Shown piece after piece: positions 48,201 through 60,881 of a stretch of 64,000 bases of DNA. The stretch spans positions 3,616,001 through 3,680,000 of the forward strand of contig JAGUCH010000006.1 of assembly GCA_019096065.1 (NCBI GenBank), written 5' to 3'. Under the pieces are notes generated by a model that saw only the letters and a program-made list of their open reading frames with translations, had not been told where the DNA came from and made no database searches. A program made the translations under genes and the position numbers. The DNA is from Paracyclopina nana (Eukaryota > Arthropoda > Copepoda > Cyclopoida > Cyclopettidae). Position 1 is the first letter of the stretch, and each line of letters starts with the position of its first letter.

Positions 48201-51200
48201 TTGAGCCTAATGGCTCATGCAAAAAAGTGCATCAGATTATGAATGCATGAGTGGCATGAAATGATATATCAGCAAATATTTGATTTTGGCTTCTTTGGTT
48301 CAGCTTAGGGAGGCTTCCATTAGGAGATTGGCCAGAGAGGTGGCCAATGCGATGACAACCTCCACCGATGACCTGTTGGCCTCCGGCAGCCTCCAAGAGG
48401 CCATGTTGGCCGACAAACTCGACCGGATTTGGCGGTGCTCAGCGGAAATGATGGCGAAGGCTGCTGAAGACAAAGTCTTCAAAGTCTATCAAGCCGCGTT
48501 GAAGGGCATTCGTACTTTGTTGGCCTTTGCCCACTTTTCCAAGGATGCGAATTACATCAAGGCCGCATTAAGGCCCATCTTGCATACAATCCTGCTCAAA
48601 TGTGCTGATGGACAGAAACGAATGGCTGAGCTGAGCCTGGAGGCCGTCAGTGAATTTTGCCAAGAGCCAAGCCAGGCCTTTATCGTGGGTAATTGTGGCT
48701 ATACTCAAAGGTACGTTTGCTTAAACATGAGTGCTATAGTATTTACGGCAGTACAAGTCCCATTTCTGCTAAATTGCACCTGAGCTAAAGAGGCTTAAGC
48801 AGATATCATGGCAGTGCATTTGTGCTAATTGCAAATGTATATTTTGAGATAGATAGCTTTGATATATGGCAAGGCTTTACTCTTAAGTTTCACTTTTATC
48901 TATGGCAAACTGATTATTTACAGGCAGCCCACAGTTACTATCAATGGCCTGGACTTCATCATCAGCCTCATTGGCGAGGACAAAGATTCCTCTTGGCAAT
49001 TCGCAATGGGTCGGCTCGTGGCTCTGGATCAAATTTTGTCCGCCAAAATGGGCCTTGAGGGCCTTGCAACTGTAATCGAGTTCACATTTCGCCACTTGGC
49101 GGATGGCCACAGCAGAGTAGCCAAAATGGCTTTGAAAGTCTTCACCTCAGCCCTGAAGCAGCTCATTGTTCTCGACCCACATGCTTTTACTAGGCTATGG
49201 GAGGAAAACCTGTCATCTGGCCTTGACCTTGCTCTGCAACTGGCCCTGAAAAAACGTCTGAGGCCTGCCCTACTCTCGTTGCCCTCTCCAATGGCTGAAA
49301 CCGTTCTGAGGGCCCTACAAGGTCACAATAATCATCTTGGCGAAGGCCAAAGTCCAAGCAGCGGCTGCAGCCTTATTGTGGCCTTTTCCCCTCCATCACT
49401 TCCACCTCCGCTGATAAGAAGCACCTCCAACAGCCCATCAAGGTATTTTTATAACAGACAATTAACAGGAAGAAAGAGATGTCTCCTTTTCTTCTCCCGT
49501 CTTAAAAGGTTTTTATCATATTAGGCCAACAACAGCAATAACAACGCCAACGACGACGACGAATCAACGGCAACAACAGCAACAAATGTTGAAAAAGGCC
49601 AAAAGGCCAACTCCTTATGGGAAATATCGTCCTGGGAAAAAGATGGTTGTGGAGGAAATGCATTTCGATGTGCATCTCCGTCAAGAACAGCAAAGGCCGT
49701 TACCCTTCATCCCTGGCCTCAGCTCGCATGGAAGCTGGCACAGCCGTCTAATAAACAATGTAAGATACAATTTATGATAGAAGAAGGAGCATGAGTACCA
49801 TATCATCGTCTGCTCTTGAGCTAGGAAGCGAAAAAAGCAATAAAGTGATTGCACTGTCACAGCTGCACTGAATTGCTTATCTTCAAGTTTATAGCTTTCA
49901 ATATTCCCAGAATTCCGGTAGCATACAATTCATCTGCTGAATTACGCTACTGATGTGCGTAGGTAGATAACTGCCACATTTGATAGCTGGGAGATGCAAT
50001 GCACCTATGGACTAAATGAATTACAATGCAGTACCTGAAACTACATCTCTATGGAGCTTCGCCATATCTCTTTCCCTTTTAAGCTACATTTACATTACCT
50101 TCTATCACATTGCAGAAAGGAATTTGAGGGCTTGAAACTTTAAGAAAAAAATGAAAAATGTTATAGCATAAGAATTTTCCATGCTTTTTTGCAAGAGTTC
50201 TCAGGTCTATATAGTGTAGTGCTTACCTTTCATCATTTTAGGACGGGTCAAAGCGATGCTACTCTGAAGGCAAACATTGGAGCAAATCTTTCATGCTTGG
50301 TAGTGGAGCTTTCAGCACATGCTATCAAGCAAGGGATGTCCTCACAGGAACCTTGATGGCGGTCAAACAAATACAGCTCAACTTGGATGATGATGCGAAG
50401 GTACGAAAATATAACAAAAATGTATTTTCAGACCCCTTACACATTTCCAATATTTCTTTCGAAATTGGTTGTCTAACATGGTATATCTACAGGGTATCAA
50501 ATTATGTGAAGTACCATGCAAGAAGTATCAAAGAGCCAATTTTACGACAAGGGCTTTCTCTCCTTTTTGTAATTTCGAAAGCTAAAGCCCAGAAAGTATA
50601 CTTTTACCATATATTTGGCTAGGTGAAATAAGCCATTCATGAGGAAAATCGTCTTGCTTTTGCACAAAAAAGAAGTAGGTTTGTCAATGCATTTTCAAAT
50701 TGCCTTCGAGAATTACATGGCCAACGAGAGTGGTGATGTGCATTTGCGCAGGTGCTAACCTCATCTGAGCACCTGCCCTCTTCAACGGGTGCATGTTGAA
50801 TTAAAGTGAATGAGAAGAAGCCATGCAACTAATTCTAAAAGGGCCCCCATAAAAGTGCAACTGTTTTGTGAGGTGAAAGCCCTGATGCTTCCGAAGCAAA
50901 CAAACGTGCTACAAACTTCGCGCAAAATCAGCTTAAATATAACTTTTTTAAGAGACGTGACATTTTTTTTGCTGAAGCCAGCAAAAAATGGGCTGAAAAA
51001 TCAATCTCGCTTCTGTGGTTGAAGTAGCTACCACGAAATTACTTTAGCAGCCCTTTCATTTGTTTGTGTAATGGTACGAATATCCGTTTTAGCTCTTCTA
51101 TTACGACTCGCATACTCAGAACTTTGAACAATTCGTAGCAAAGTATCGTTATAAAACTGACAAAATGTCAAAAAAGTTCATCAAACTGCTGACAGATTGA

Positions 51201-52933
51201 GTCTTTGGTTATGAAACTTTACGCACTGACGTAATTCGTTAGACAACGTAAGAGTGAAAAAATATTTGTACAAGATTATTCTTATGCTTTGTCAGTCCCA
51301 GATATGAAAGATTTCCAATTCGTGCTTGATTTACCTCTTTGATCTCCATTTTTTCATCGGTCCAATGGATCCATCAAAAGCTTAAGTATTTAAGCTTTTA
51401 TTGCACCAGTATCAAGTTGAATTCCACTTCTAGGTGCAAGAGGAAAAAGTAGGAAATCAGCCGAGAACCCGATATACTACTTTTTCTGGCAAAAAAGACC
51501 AGTTTGGCAATGAAATGCAACCTCTGTGTTGCTACTCAACCGAAAGCTGAACCGCAAACAGAATTCACGGTGTAGAAGTAGGAAAAACTTTCAGCTTTCA
51601 TTTCCCGAAAGTAGCTGAAGCTGCGAAGTAGCCAATAATTGAAAAAACTAGATACTCTGCTTCTCTTGAGCACGAACGAAGTATCACCCTTCTTCTAGCT
51701 CGTTAAAAATGAACCGATGGTCAATTGGAGTGGAATACGTTCAATAAAAAATGCATCAGTGCTTTCTACTTCGATAGGTGAAATTGGAGCCGTTGCTGAG
51801 TCAAGAAATTGATCTGATGTCTTCACTAGATCATCCAAACTTGGTCAGGCTTTTCGGTGTTGTGCAAGAGGATTGTCACCAACTGAACATCTTTGTGGAG
51901 TGGATGGCTGGTGGCTCAGTCGCAAGATTGCTAGACAAGCACGGAGCCTTCAATGAGCCAGTGATTGTCAACTACACAGGCCAAATCCTGCAAGGCCTCG
52001 ATTACTTGCACTCGGCTGGGATATTGCACAGGGACCTCAAGGGTGCCAACCTTTTCGTTGACAGCTCTGGCCTTCAGCTCAGGATTGGAGACTTTGGAGC
52101 TGCAGCTTGTCTCCGTAATGGCATGACCTATCCTGGTGAATTTCGAGGCCAGCTTCAAGGGACGTTGGCCTTTATGGCCCCTGAAGTTCTCAGGGGTGAA
52201 AGTTATGGCCGCTCTTGTGACATTTGGTCTTTGGGATGCTGCATTGTGGAAATGGCCACCGCCAGGGCTCCCTGGAACGCTGCTGACATTTCAAATTATT
52301 ACTGCTTGATGTACAAGGTAACTTACTTACTTATGGCACCATAGTTTTTTAGAGGAAGACAAAGAAATTCAAATTAAATATGGACGCCGGGGCGAAGAAG
52401 GTCTCGCGGCAAAATTGCTATTCAAACTTTGCCCTCTCTTATGCTGCATATCGTTGAGGGCAGCAAAAGTTGCAGCTTGAAGCTTCTCGTTTGTTCTAGT
52501 TGAAATTAGACCTCAAACATTTGGGAAAAGCACCGCTAACTGTGGCAAAAGGGACTGCCAGCTTCTTATCTGTTTTCTTGCTGGCTCGACTTGGATTGAT
52601 ATGATGCAGCTGCAGAAAATGCACACATCCATCCTTAATAAGTTAAAGAATCTGTCGCCCAGGCCCACAAGATGCAGCAATAGCAAAAAGTTAATGCTTG
52701 TTTGCGGTTTCAACTTTGACAAGATGGAATATTTTTAAAGTTTTTGTACACGCTCCTTTTAGATACTCCTTTTGCTTTTTTTTTAGATTGCTTGCAGTCC
52801 AACGCCTCCGGCGATTCCAGTGCATTTGTCCGTTGGCCTCCAAAATTTGGCCTCCAAGTGTTTGCAATTGGTACCTGAAGAAAGGCCGCATGCTAAAGAC
52901 TTACTCTCGCACCCACTCTTCCTATTTGACTAG
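42220..52933 (+). CDS. MAP3K1: MAP3K1/MEKK1-like kinase with SWIM zinc finger
   Basis: Eleven exons: 42220-42447, 43716-43895, 45105-45197, 45260-45379, 45901-46152, 48304-48710, 48924-49442, 49525-49759, 50242-50400, 51778-52317 and 52787-52933. Phases agree and the product is 959 aa. The SWIM motif CxCx6CxH ([12 protein letters not shown]) followed by [11 protein letters not shown] is typical of MEKK1. Exons 6-7 encode ARM/HEAT-like helices. The kinase domain spans about 690-959: glycine loop [11 protein letters not shown], lysine in [17 protein letters not shown]-like hinge ([14 protein letters not shown]), [24 protein letters not shown] and a [14 protein letters not shown] ending. MEKK1 activates MKK4/7-JNK signalling. 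The RING/PHD seen in vertebrate MEKK1 after SWIM is not visible. The intron after 45379 begins with GC (CAG|GCAAGT). The start is uncertain because an acceptor precedes exon 1. Confidence 0.9.
46153..48303. other. Intron of the MAP3K gene, no exon recognised
   Basis: The 2.15-kb intron separates the SWIM part from the ARM/HEAT part. I searched it by eye for a RING cysteine pattern and found none. A missed short exon cannot be excluded, since both flanking phases are 0. Confidence 0.45.
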
Positions 52934-53798
52934 ATTTTGTTCTACTCATGCAAGCTTTGGTAAATTAGAAAGGAAAACTGGTCGTGAATTTGCTTTGAGG
53001 AGAAACCAGTCATCTCATAAATATTTAGCAAACTCTGACTGAAAGCCCTTGTTTAGTCTACCAACGTGAGAATTCTCATTTGTGCTTAGTATCTTTACAT
53101 TAAGCTGAAACTCTGAGAATCAACTTTTCCCCGCCTTCCGTTGATGCATATGAAAAGCAGAAAATAGAAAACTACCTTGAAACTAAGAAGTTCATGAGCA
53201 CCCGAGGTGTGCTTTTCAACAAGTATTGGTTTTCTTTTGAGACTTACGAAATATTCAAATACTTGCTTTAAAGTTTGGTAACTTTGTTTTTGATTTGGTC
53301 ATCTCGGAATTATTCGGATTGTAAGGCATTTGTCGGGCATGGAGGTTACTCTTAGCATGAGATGATGAGCTCTTTCCGTTTCCTTTTTTGGCAAAACCAC
53401 GTGTTCTTCGAGCTGTTAAATGTGCTTGTCATAAGTTGACGATAACTTAATTATGTGCAACACACACGTCAAAATGATTAATTATTTACTCCCACCAGCT
53501 ACCAAGTAACTTCATAAATGGGTTTACTTCCCCCTTTGGCTTCAATTATCTCTGGCTCTAATGCATCTTTGAGAAAACCACTCGAAAAGTTCTCTATATG
53601 CAAATGGTAGCCTCAAAAGAATTTGATCGCCACAGCTTCTCTGATTTTTGAGCCCTTTGGGATGCAAAACTGCCTGAAAATGAAAGGGATATGGGAAATA
53701 ACAGCCTCTAAAAAGATGAGCCTCTAAGAAAGGAAATGGAAAGAAGAATGGGAAAATGCAAAAATTCCTATTTCCCCACGACATATTCGACCCTATAA

Positions 53799-53952
53799 AG
53801 CCCGGTTCCAACAAGGAAAATCAGCATTGTCAGGAGACATAACTTGACTTTTTAGCATAGTCAGGTCACTGCTAGCTCGCGCGCTCAGCTCGACCTGACT
53901 TAACTAGTTTACCGTCCTATACTACGCTGATATCCCGTGTTGGAACCGGGCT
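53799..53952. mobile_element. 154-bp MITE-like element with 15-bp perfect terminal inverted repeats
   Basis: The left end AGCCCGGTTCCAACA (53799-53813) is exactly complementary to the right end TGTTGGAACCGGGCT (53938-53952). Similarity continues inward (GGAAAATCAGC against GGGATATCAGC), and the centre contains a further inverted pair (TCAGGTC / GACCTGA). The flanks (CCTATAA / AATAGG) do not show a clear target duplication, so the superfamily is undetermined. Confidence 0.75.
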
Positions 53953-54839
53953 AATAGGTATCTTTCTCAACTGGTTTTTCCAAAACTAAGCAGTATTTTA
54001 TGTTCTCCTCTGTAGTTATTGTAATATAGTACTATTCTATCTACCGTATAAACTGAAAAACTATTTTAAAGATGATCTCAGCCTACTTATGTAAAACTCA
54101 CTCTCATTGCTGAAACCCGCCTCGTTTGAGCTGAAAAAAGTACTTAATGTGGTTTCCCTGAAATGTAAATAATCTCCCATCGTGTCCCAAAAAATGTTAT
54201 TTTTGTCCTGGAGAAAAATTCATGCAGCGTCATCATTTAAATCACAAGATGATTAATGCTCAATTTTATTCCTTGAGAGGTAACGCGCATGACATATGAA
54301 ACAGTTTCAAAGTATTGTAAATAAAAGACTGATGAGACATTTTAGCCATTATTTCATCATTTGTCCAAGGCCAAACAAAATGAAGGTACTTTCGAAGGCT
54401 CTCTGTGTACCGCTGAGTTGCATTACTCGTTGCCATATGAAAATGGAACTAGTAGCTAAATACTGAATAGAAGTATTGTGTAATGCAAGCCCATTTCGAA
54501 AAGTACACACAAAAATTATACCTTACAAATTCAGCTCCTTTCAAAGGCCTTTCTATTTTGGCAATTGAATTAGGCACAAATTGATGACTAGACGAATTTC
54601 CGGACTCAAAAGCCAATAAAAAGCACTTATTCAGGAGGGCTTCAATTTTGATTGAACCATAGCACGTGGTCTTGTTTACAAATATGCATGATTTTCCTTT
54701 CCTCTCTAGACTTTTGACCCCATGCTTTCCCCCTTTCCTTTTTTTCATCATTGAACATTTACCTGTTTGGACACATTGGCTTATTTTGACATTTTCTTAG
54801 GATATTTGCTACATTTTTGACTCTTTTTCATAAGGGCCA

Positions 54840-55085
54840 AACGCCTTTAGAGGGAAACGCTTAAGGAGATAAACGTTCAAAGAGGTGTAAAGGAGGGAGA
54901 CAACCGCCCACAAAGGCAAAATTGAGGAGGGCACCCATTAAAAAGGCAAAAGGGAGAGAGGTAGATGGGAAAGAGGCAAACATCGAGAAAGGCAAATGGG
55001 AAAAAAGCAAACGTCCAAAAAAGTAAAGGAGGGAGGTGAGCAGCAGGAGGCAAAGTGAAAGAGGCAAACATCCTGAAATGATATT
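54840..55085. repeat. Purine-rich degenerate tandem repeat
   Basis: A strand-asymmetric A/G tract is built from variants of AAAGGCAAA, GGGAGG and GAGGCAAACATC (the last at about 54974 and 55060). It ends about 430 bp before the GPCR start codon. The unit is irregular, roughly 35-45 bp. Confidence 0.6.
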
Positions 55086-55511
55086 GGAATAGAAGGAGCA
55101 TACATAATGCCATTCCAATCATCCCTGAAATCTAATCAAGCCTCTTTGCAGGTTACCTGAAAAGCTTTCTCTGCTGCCAAAATTAAATGTCAGCTTGTGC
55201 GAAGCAAGCGTCTGAGTTTAATTATCTGATATAGCGGAACTTGGTAGAAATCTCTTCGAAAGTCTTCCGCCACCCACCATCAAATCAAAAGCTAAAGTGA
55301 TGTAAAATTGAAAAAGCCTGAAACTTTTCAGAGCTATTTTCATTTGAAGAAAACCATTTCTGAATAAGGCCTTTTGCTCTTCAAATATCAGTATATTGCA
55401 GTAAATAGAGAGCGAAAGCCGAGGTCGCGAGCGATCCGCCGCCAAGCCGAAACGTCTCGCAAAGGGTCTTTTTCTTTCTCTCAGTCAATTACGTTCAGGC
55501 TGAGCTGAAGC

Positions 55512-58500
55512 ATGGAAACTACGGTGAACGCCACGCTGAACGACTCAGCCGGAGATCAGGACTATCAGTGCAGCGGAGCGACGCGAGATGAGCTCCGCGT
55601 TTTCGAATTTCTCTCCTTCTGGATGGGTGGCATTTTGCAGGCAATCATTTGCCTGGTCGGCCTGGCTGCAAACACCCTATCCATACCCATTCTCAAGGCC
55701 AAAGATTTGTATACGAGCACGTTCAACCGATTGCTCATCGTGCTCGCGGTCATTGACAATGCCTACCTGATTCTGGCCCTTTTGGAGTCGATGCGAAACG
55801 AGATGGGCTTGGCCACTGACGCTCACACTGCGGCATTTGCGTTTGCCCTGTATCCCCTGCATAACATCATGCTCTGCTTATCCATCTACATGACAGTTGT
55901 CTTGGCTATGGAGAGGCATCGAGCGGTGTCCAAGCCGATTGACTACCACACAGTCATCGTGAGTGGAAGGCAGTGGCAACGGGTCTTCCATTACGTGGGA
56001 CCAGTCTTGGCTTTTAGCATCGTCTTCAACATGCCCAAGTTCTTTGAGCTGAGAGCAGAGGGCATTATGGGAAATGACACTTCAGGAAGCAGGCTGAATG
56101 TAAGAAAAAAGGCTAAGAATGAATGATAACACATTTCTGCTCATGATGTGCATGAGCCTATGTAGGAAAAAGTACGAGGGATATTGTGTTCACGATCAAT
56201 ATTATGTGTATTGACTACTGGTGGTGTGCTAATCATGTTATTGGTCAACTATCTTTTTTTTGATCGAGCACAGTAGATCTGAGAGAAAAATAGTCAATTG
56301 TTGCTCTCAAGGTTTTGCTGAGATATCGTCTTAGCCGAGTGAACAACACTTATCTTTCATAATGGAGCTAAAAGCTCACAAAAAGTGCTTTTTGATGCTA
56401 CAAATCTTATGACTGAATAACAGGGTGAACATTTACAGATTTACAGACGAAACAAATGCTTTGCAATCTTCATATTTGTCAACTCACTGATAAGCAGGAA
56501 AAAAGCTTTTTGCTTTGGTAAGTGGTTAGAAATTGTATTTGCTGCTCTTAGCTTTTCTTTCGTCAAAAAAAGGCTGTATTGCCAAACAAACTTTATTCAG
56601 GCCTTGCAAAAAGGGCAATGAAGGCCTGAATATTCCAATATTACGATTGCAGAAATGCATTTTTTCGCAATATTGTGCAAAAAAGCCTACCCAAGCCAAA
56701 AAAGAAGTGGAAGAAAGTCACCTCGATGCCCAAACAGGCCGAAAAGGTTCCCCAAACTAGGGCCAAGTCCAAATTGTTTTTTGTGTTTGTCCTCCAAAAA
56801 CTCAGTTTGACAAACTTTGCACAAAATCCTTTTTTTCCTTCAGAAAATTACTCTGTAGATGGTAATGCGATAAAAATATTCATTTGCCTCTTGGGTAGAA
56901 AGATACATGCCATACCTCAAAGGCTGAGGGAATTTTCCCAAGAGCACTTCATAATTGCCTTCTTGTTTTTTCCTTTACTCAAACAAGGCCCAGAGAGGCC
57001 TGAATCAGCTCTTCGTGATGCCTTCCAATCTAATAAAAAGTTATGAGAGGCATAGCCTCAATTTCGGATACGTAGGTACTTTGTATTCAAGCTAGCTACG
57101 TTGGATATCCTTTGCTATGAATTCAACAAGATGCATTCAATTCGCAAAAGTTGCTAAGGCCAAAGCAAATTATTTCACCAAGAAGCCTGCGGTGGCGTAG
57201 CCTTACCTTTACTGATTGTGGTATGCTACCACCAAAGTACGTACTTCTAAGGCAAAAGCAAAGTTGGGGTCGAAAGGCCAAAGTTCGACTTTGATTGCAA
57301 CTGCTTGAAACAATAGAACAGCTGTACCTAACAAATCAGGACAGCCTACAATAACTAATTAGCACATTCTTGAGTGAGCCTTCATGTTTTTTTACCAAAC
57401 TGGCCACATCTTTGCTGATGTATCAGGAAAACAGAAAGTGGCCCACTCTTAATCAACTGGTTTCACTATAGCTGTCTCAGCAGAAAAAAAGATAACTAAG
57501 TTGGTTCTCGCAAAGCACTCCATTTCTAAATTAATCCTTTTTTGCTATTTTCTCACTTGTAGCTGATGATTGTGCCCACTGAATTACGTTTGAGGGACGA
57601 TTATACAATACACTATATCCACAACTTGAGAATCGTCTTCACTGGTTTCGTACCATTGGTTGCATTGGTTTTCTTCAACTACAGGATATATTGTGCTTTC
57701 AAGCAAAGGCGCAACAATATGCGAGGTACGTATTTGAACTTTCATTCTAATTGTCAATTTGAAAGTTGCATCTTCGAGGCTGATCAATTATGGTAGACAA
57801 TTTCATGATTTGGAAATGGCGGGTGAGAATGTTGAGTGCATTGTTTGCGTCTCAAGGCGTGAAACGAACTGTACCTTTCTTATCCTTTTTGCGCTCTAGA
57901 GATCACAGGCCCCAAAATTGGAGGAGAAAAAAAGACTCCTAGTGCTAGGTGCTAGAAATGCAGAATATAAGAACACATCTATATGCAAATTGCGGTATAC
58001 AAGAGAATTGAAGAGTTTGGCTACAGCAAAGAGAGTCTACAATTACCTTTAACATTGACTGCAGTCGTAACACTAAAAGTAGTAGCAACTAAAATCTAAA
58101 GGCCTCTGTCAACATTTGAAGTCGAGCTCAATTTGGAAATGCATTGGAACATTAAAGTGGCTGCAAGCTCGTCATGATCTGAATCACTAAAAGGGCCATT
58201 ATGAAGGCTCTTCTTCCTGGGTCATCAAAAGTTTATTGTATTGTTGTTGTGCATTTCCATAAAGTGCTCAAATGCAAACCGTGCTTCATTATCAACTTGC
58301 GATGTCAGTTTTTTCAACTTTGCAAACAACAAGCACACAACCGCACAAGAGTATTGATTGAAAACTATTGACAAGAAAAAGTCAATGTCTTCATGCTCGG
58401 TAACTATGCACGCAACGTAAATATTTTTAGGCATAAGTTGCAAAAAATGCCGTATTTCTACGCGATGCAATTGAGATTTATGCGATAAATAAGCCTAATA

Positions 58501-60881
58501 ATATCTTTTGCCACTTGATTCATTGTAGCTCAAAGGAAATGAAGTACGATGTGCTTTCCGAGAAATTACAAGGCTTTGGAGCCTTCTTCATGGCAGGAAA
58601 AAAGAGGCGAAGATGATGAGCTTTTTACATTGATACAACATTCATTAGAAAACCTGAAGGATAATATCAAATGCAATATTTCATAGCCATGATAATCTAG
58701 CCTCACGCACGTCCCAAGGGAAATTTTTTGATGCTACTCTGCGGCATCATATCACCCTACAATAAGTAGGTATACGTCATTACTAGCTATAGGCTCGCCT
58801 GTTTACATGCCTTCCTCTATTTATCTGAGCATTCCATGGAAAGAAAACAATCGGATCGGACTTTCCATTAGCCCAAATACTTAATCTGTATGCAAAAGAT
58901 TTATGCTTACAAAAGCAACACATGAAGTTACCTAATTTGAAAAGAAAAACAGAAAAAGTAGCCTCCTTAGCTATTATGCAAGTGTTTAGCCAGCAATGCT
59001 AGCAAATAGTAAATGTAGTCTTGAAAAATTAAGGGATAGAGCCTCTCTTATACAACGTTTTTATTTGAAGTGTAAGCACCCGGCCAAAGTACTCGTTATT
59101 CGTGACATCATGGCTCAGTCTCTTCAGGAGATTTCATAATGGTATTGTCGCGGTTATTATCGATTCTTACGTACGGAGTAGGTTGCGATGGAGCTACTTA
59201 TATCAGAATCGATAATATGCCCAAGGCAATGTCACTATGAAATCTCCAGAAGAGACTGAGCCCATGAAACAAGAATAAGCTTTTTCCAACAATGAACTCT
59301 TGTCTTAGGGAACCTAGAGATAAGGAGTACTACATACAGTCGTAGCCTGACAGTTTCTTTGTCTGACCTTGAATTGATGGACTCTTAAGAAAAGCACAGT
59401 AAAAAGACTAAGCACCACTTCACGTGAGATGGTCATCCTTTTAACCTAAAATTATAGCACTTAACTTTGGCACTTTTTATCTACTAGAAAAAAAATCGGC
59501 AAAAGCTAGCAGAAAAAGTTCTTTTTCTTCCTTGGAATAAAGTTAGTAACGACATCAACACCATCAAGCAAGACGAGCCTAAACGCTGAGAAACAGCAAA
59601 AAATACTTAATTGAGGACCAAGCTGACTCGAGGAAAAAACAAACAAATTAATGAAAGAGTTTCACTGCTTTCTAATGTCTTGTCTACATCGGAGAAAACC
59701 AACTTTGCCGCCTCAGCATCACAATAATGAGTATTCGTTAATTAGAATCCATGCAGCTCTCAAGTTGGATAATCAGGATATGGCACATTCATTAATTACC
59801 CTTTTCGCATGCACCGAGTAGCTTCACGCTAATTAGCTTGTACTCCACTATGGAAGTGCATTTTGTCCAAGCCTTTCGTTTTTAGCACTTTGAATCCAAT
59901 TTTCGGCTTGCTAATGAGCGTGTGCGCCATTTGTGCAAATGAGCGAGACCTTCCAGAGTTCATCTTTGCACTTCCTAGTAAAATGGCCGTGAAGCTGAAG
60001 AGCTTTGCCAAAAGTGGATGTAGCAAGGAGGGCGGCCAAGAAAATTGCTAATATCTGCATCTATCATTCACATTGAGCACATGATAAATAGGATGGCTTT
60101 CAGTAAAAGAAAAGCTGATTTAGCATTCACAACTGAAAGTGAACGGCCATAAAACGCAGATAAATGGACGTACGTGTGCCAAACGAAGCCGTTTCATAGC
60201 ATTTATAAAAAGAGATTGCTTTGCAGAAGCAAAAAATCCAATTTTGCGAAAGGCTACGTACAGCAATAGAAAATTAAATTGCGAACTGATGCCATGACGT
60301 AAGAGCTCGATGAATTTCCCTCGAGAAACTGCAACTATATAACAAAGTTCTACTCCACTAGTATACGTTATATACACAAGGCTAACGTTTAGTTTTCTTT
60401 GTCTTTAGGTCTGGCATCAGCTTCGAACCAGCAAGCCAACGAAGAGAACCGCCAAGCAATCGTCTTATTTTCCATCGTCGTTCTGTTTTTCATTTGTCAC
60501 ATTCTGCGCAATTTTCTCAGTCTTCATGAAGCGCTGACATTCGAGCAGAAAAAGCAGGATTACTTTCATGGCTGCGGAGGAATGCCGTTGTGGATTTTGA
60601 TCATTGGTCTCATCTCTCATCTGCTGCTCTCGTGCAATTCTGCATTCAACTTCTTCCTCTATTGCGCCATGTCTGACCAGTTTAGAAACGAGCTCAAAAG
60701 ATTGCTTAGAATCCACCCAACGATGGCTAATCATAGTTCGAATACAAACAATGGATCTTCAGCCAGTCGCACGGGAGCAGGAAATCAGCATGGCCTCCAA
60801 GTGGAGACCGCAACCAACGGAAAAGAGAGGCCCTCGGTGACGACGGTTAGCCAGAATAATGTACTCACCACAGCTCTCTAA
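55512..60881 (+). CDS. Rhodopsin-family neuropeptide receptor, FMRFamide-receptor-like
   Basis: Three exons, 55512-56099, 57563-57725 and 60409-60881 (phases 0 and 1), encode 407 aa. The N-terminus has N-glycosylation sites (NAT, NDS). TM1 and TM2 read CLVGLAANTLSIPIL and RLLIVLAVIDNAYLIL, and TM3 ends with VLAMERHRAVSKP, an E-R-H form of the DRY motif. TM5 is in exon 2 (VFTGFVPLVALVFFNYRIY). TM6 and TM7 are in exon 3 (IVVLFFICHILRNFLSLHEA, then LISHLLLSCNSAFNFFLYC, an N-x-x-x-Y variant of NPxxY). The C-terminal tail is Ser/Thr-rich. The layout and the RNFLSLHEA stretch resemble the arthropod FMRFamide-receptor group. The exact ligand cannot be told from sequence alone. Large AT-rich introns separate the exons. 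Confidence 0.85.
57726..60408. other. Large second intron of the GPCR gene
   Basis: 2.7 kb without a coding exon that I can recognise. It carries the 156-bp foldback element at 59110-59265. Remaining frames look random. Confidence 0.5.
59110..59265. mobile_element. 156-bp foldback element
   Basis: Two arms of about 57-60 bp (59110-59166 and 59206-59265) are inverted copies at roughly 80-85 percent identity, with a 39-bp loop. The outer ends pair as ATGGCTCAGTCTCTTC against GAAGAGACTGAGCCCAT with one base extra, and the inner ends pair as TATCGATTC/GAATCGATA. It could be a MITE or a structured RNA source. No target duplication is clear. Confidence 0.7.

Larger units (their letters stand above)
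52934..55511. other. Intergenic region between MAP3K and GPCR genes
   Basis: Contains a small inverted-repeat element (53799-53952) and a purine-rich repeat (about 54840-55085). I see no gene. Confidence 0.45.
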
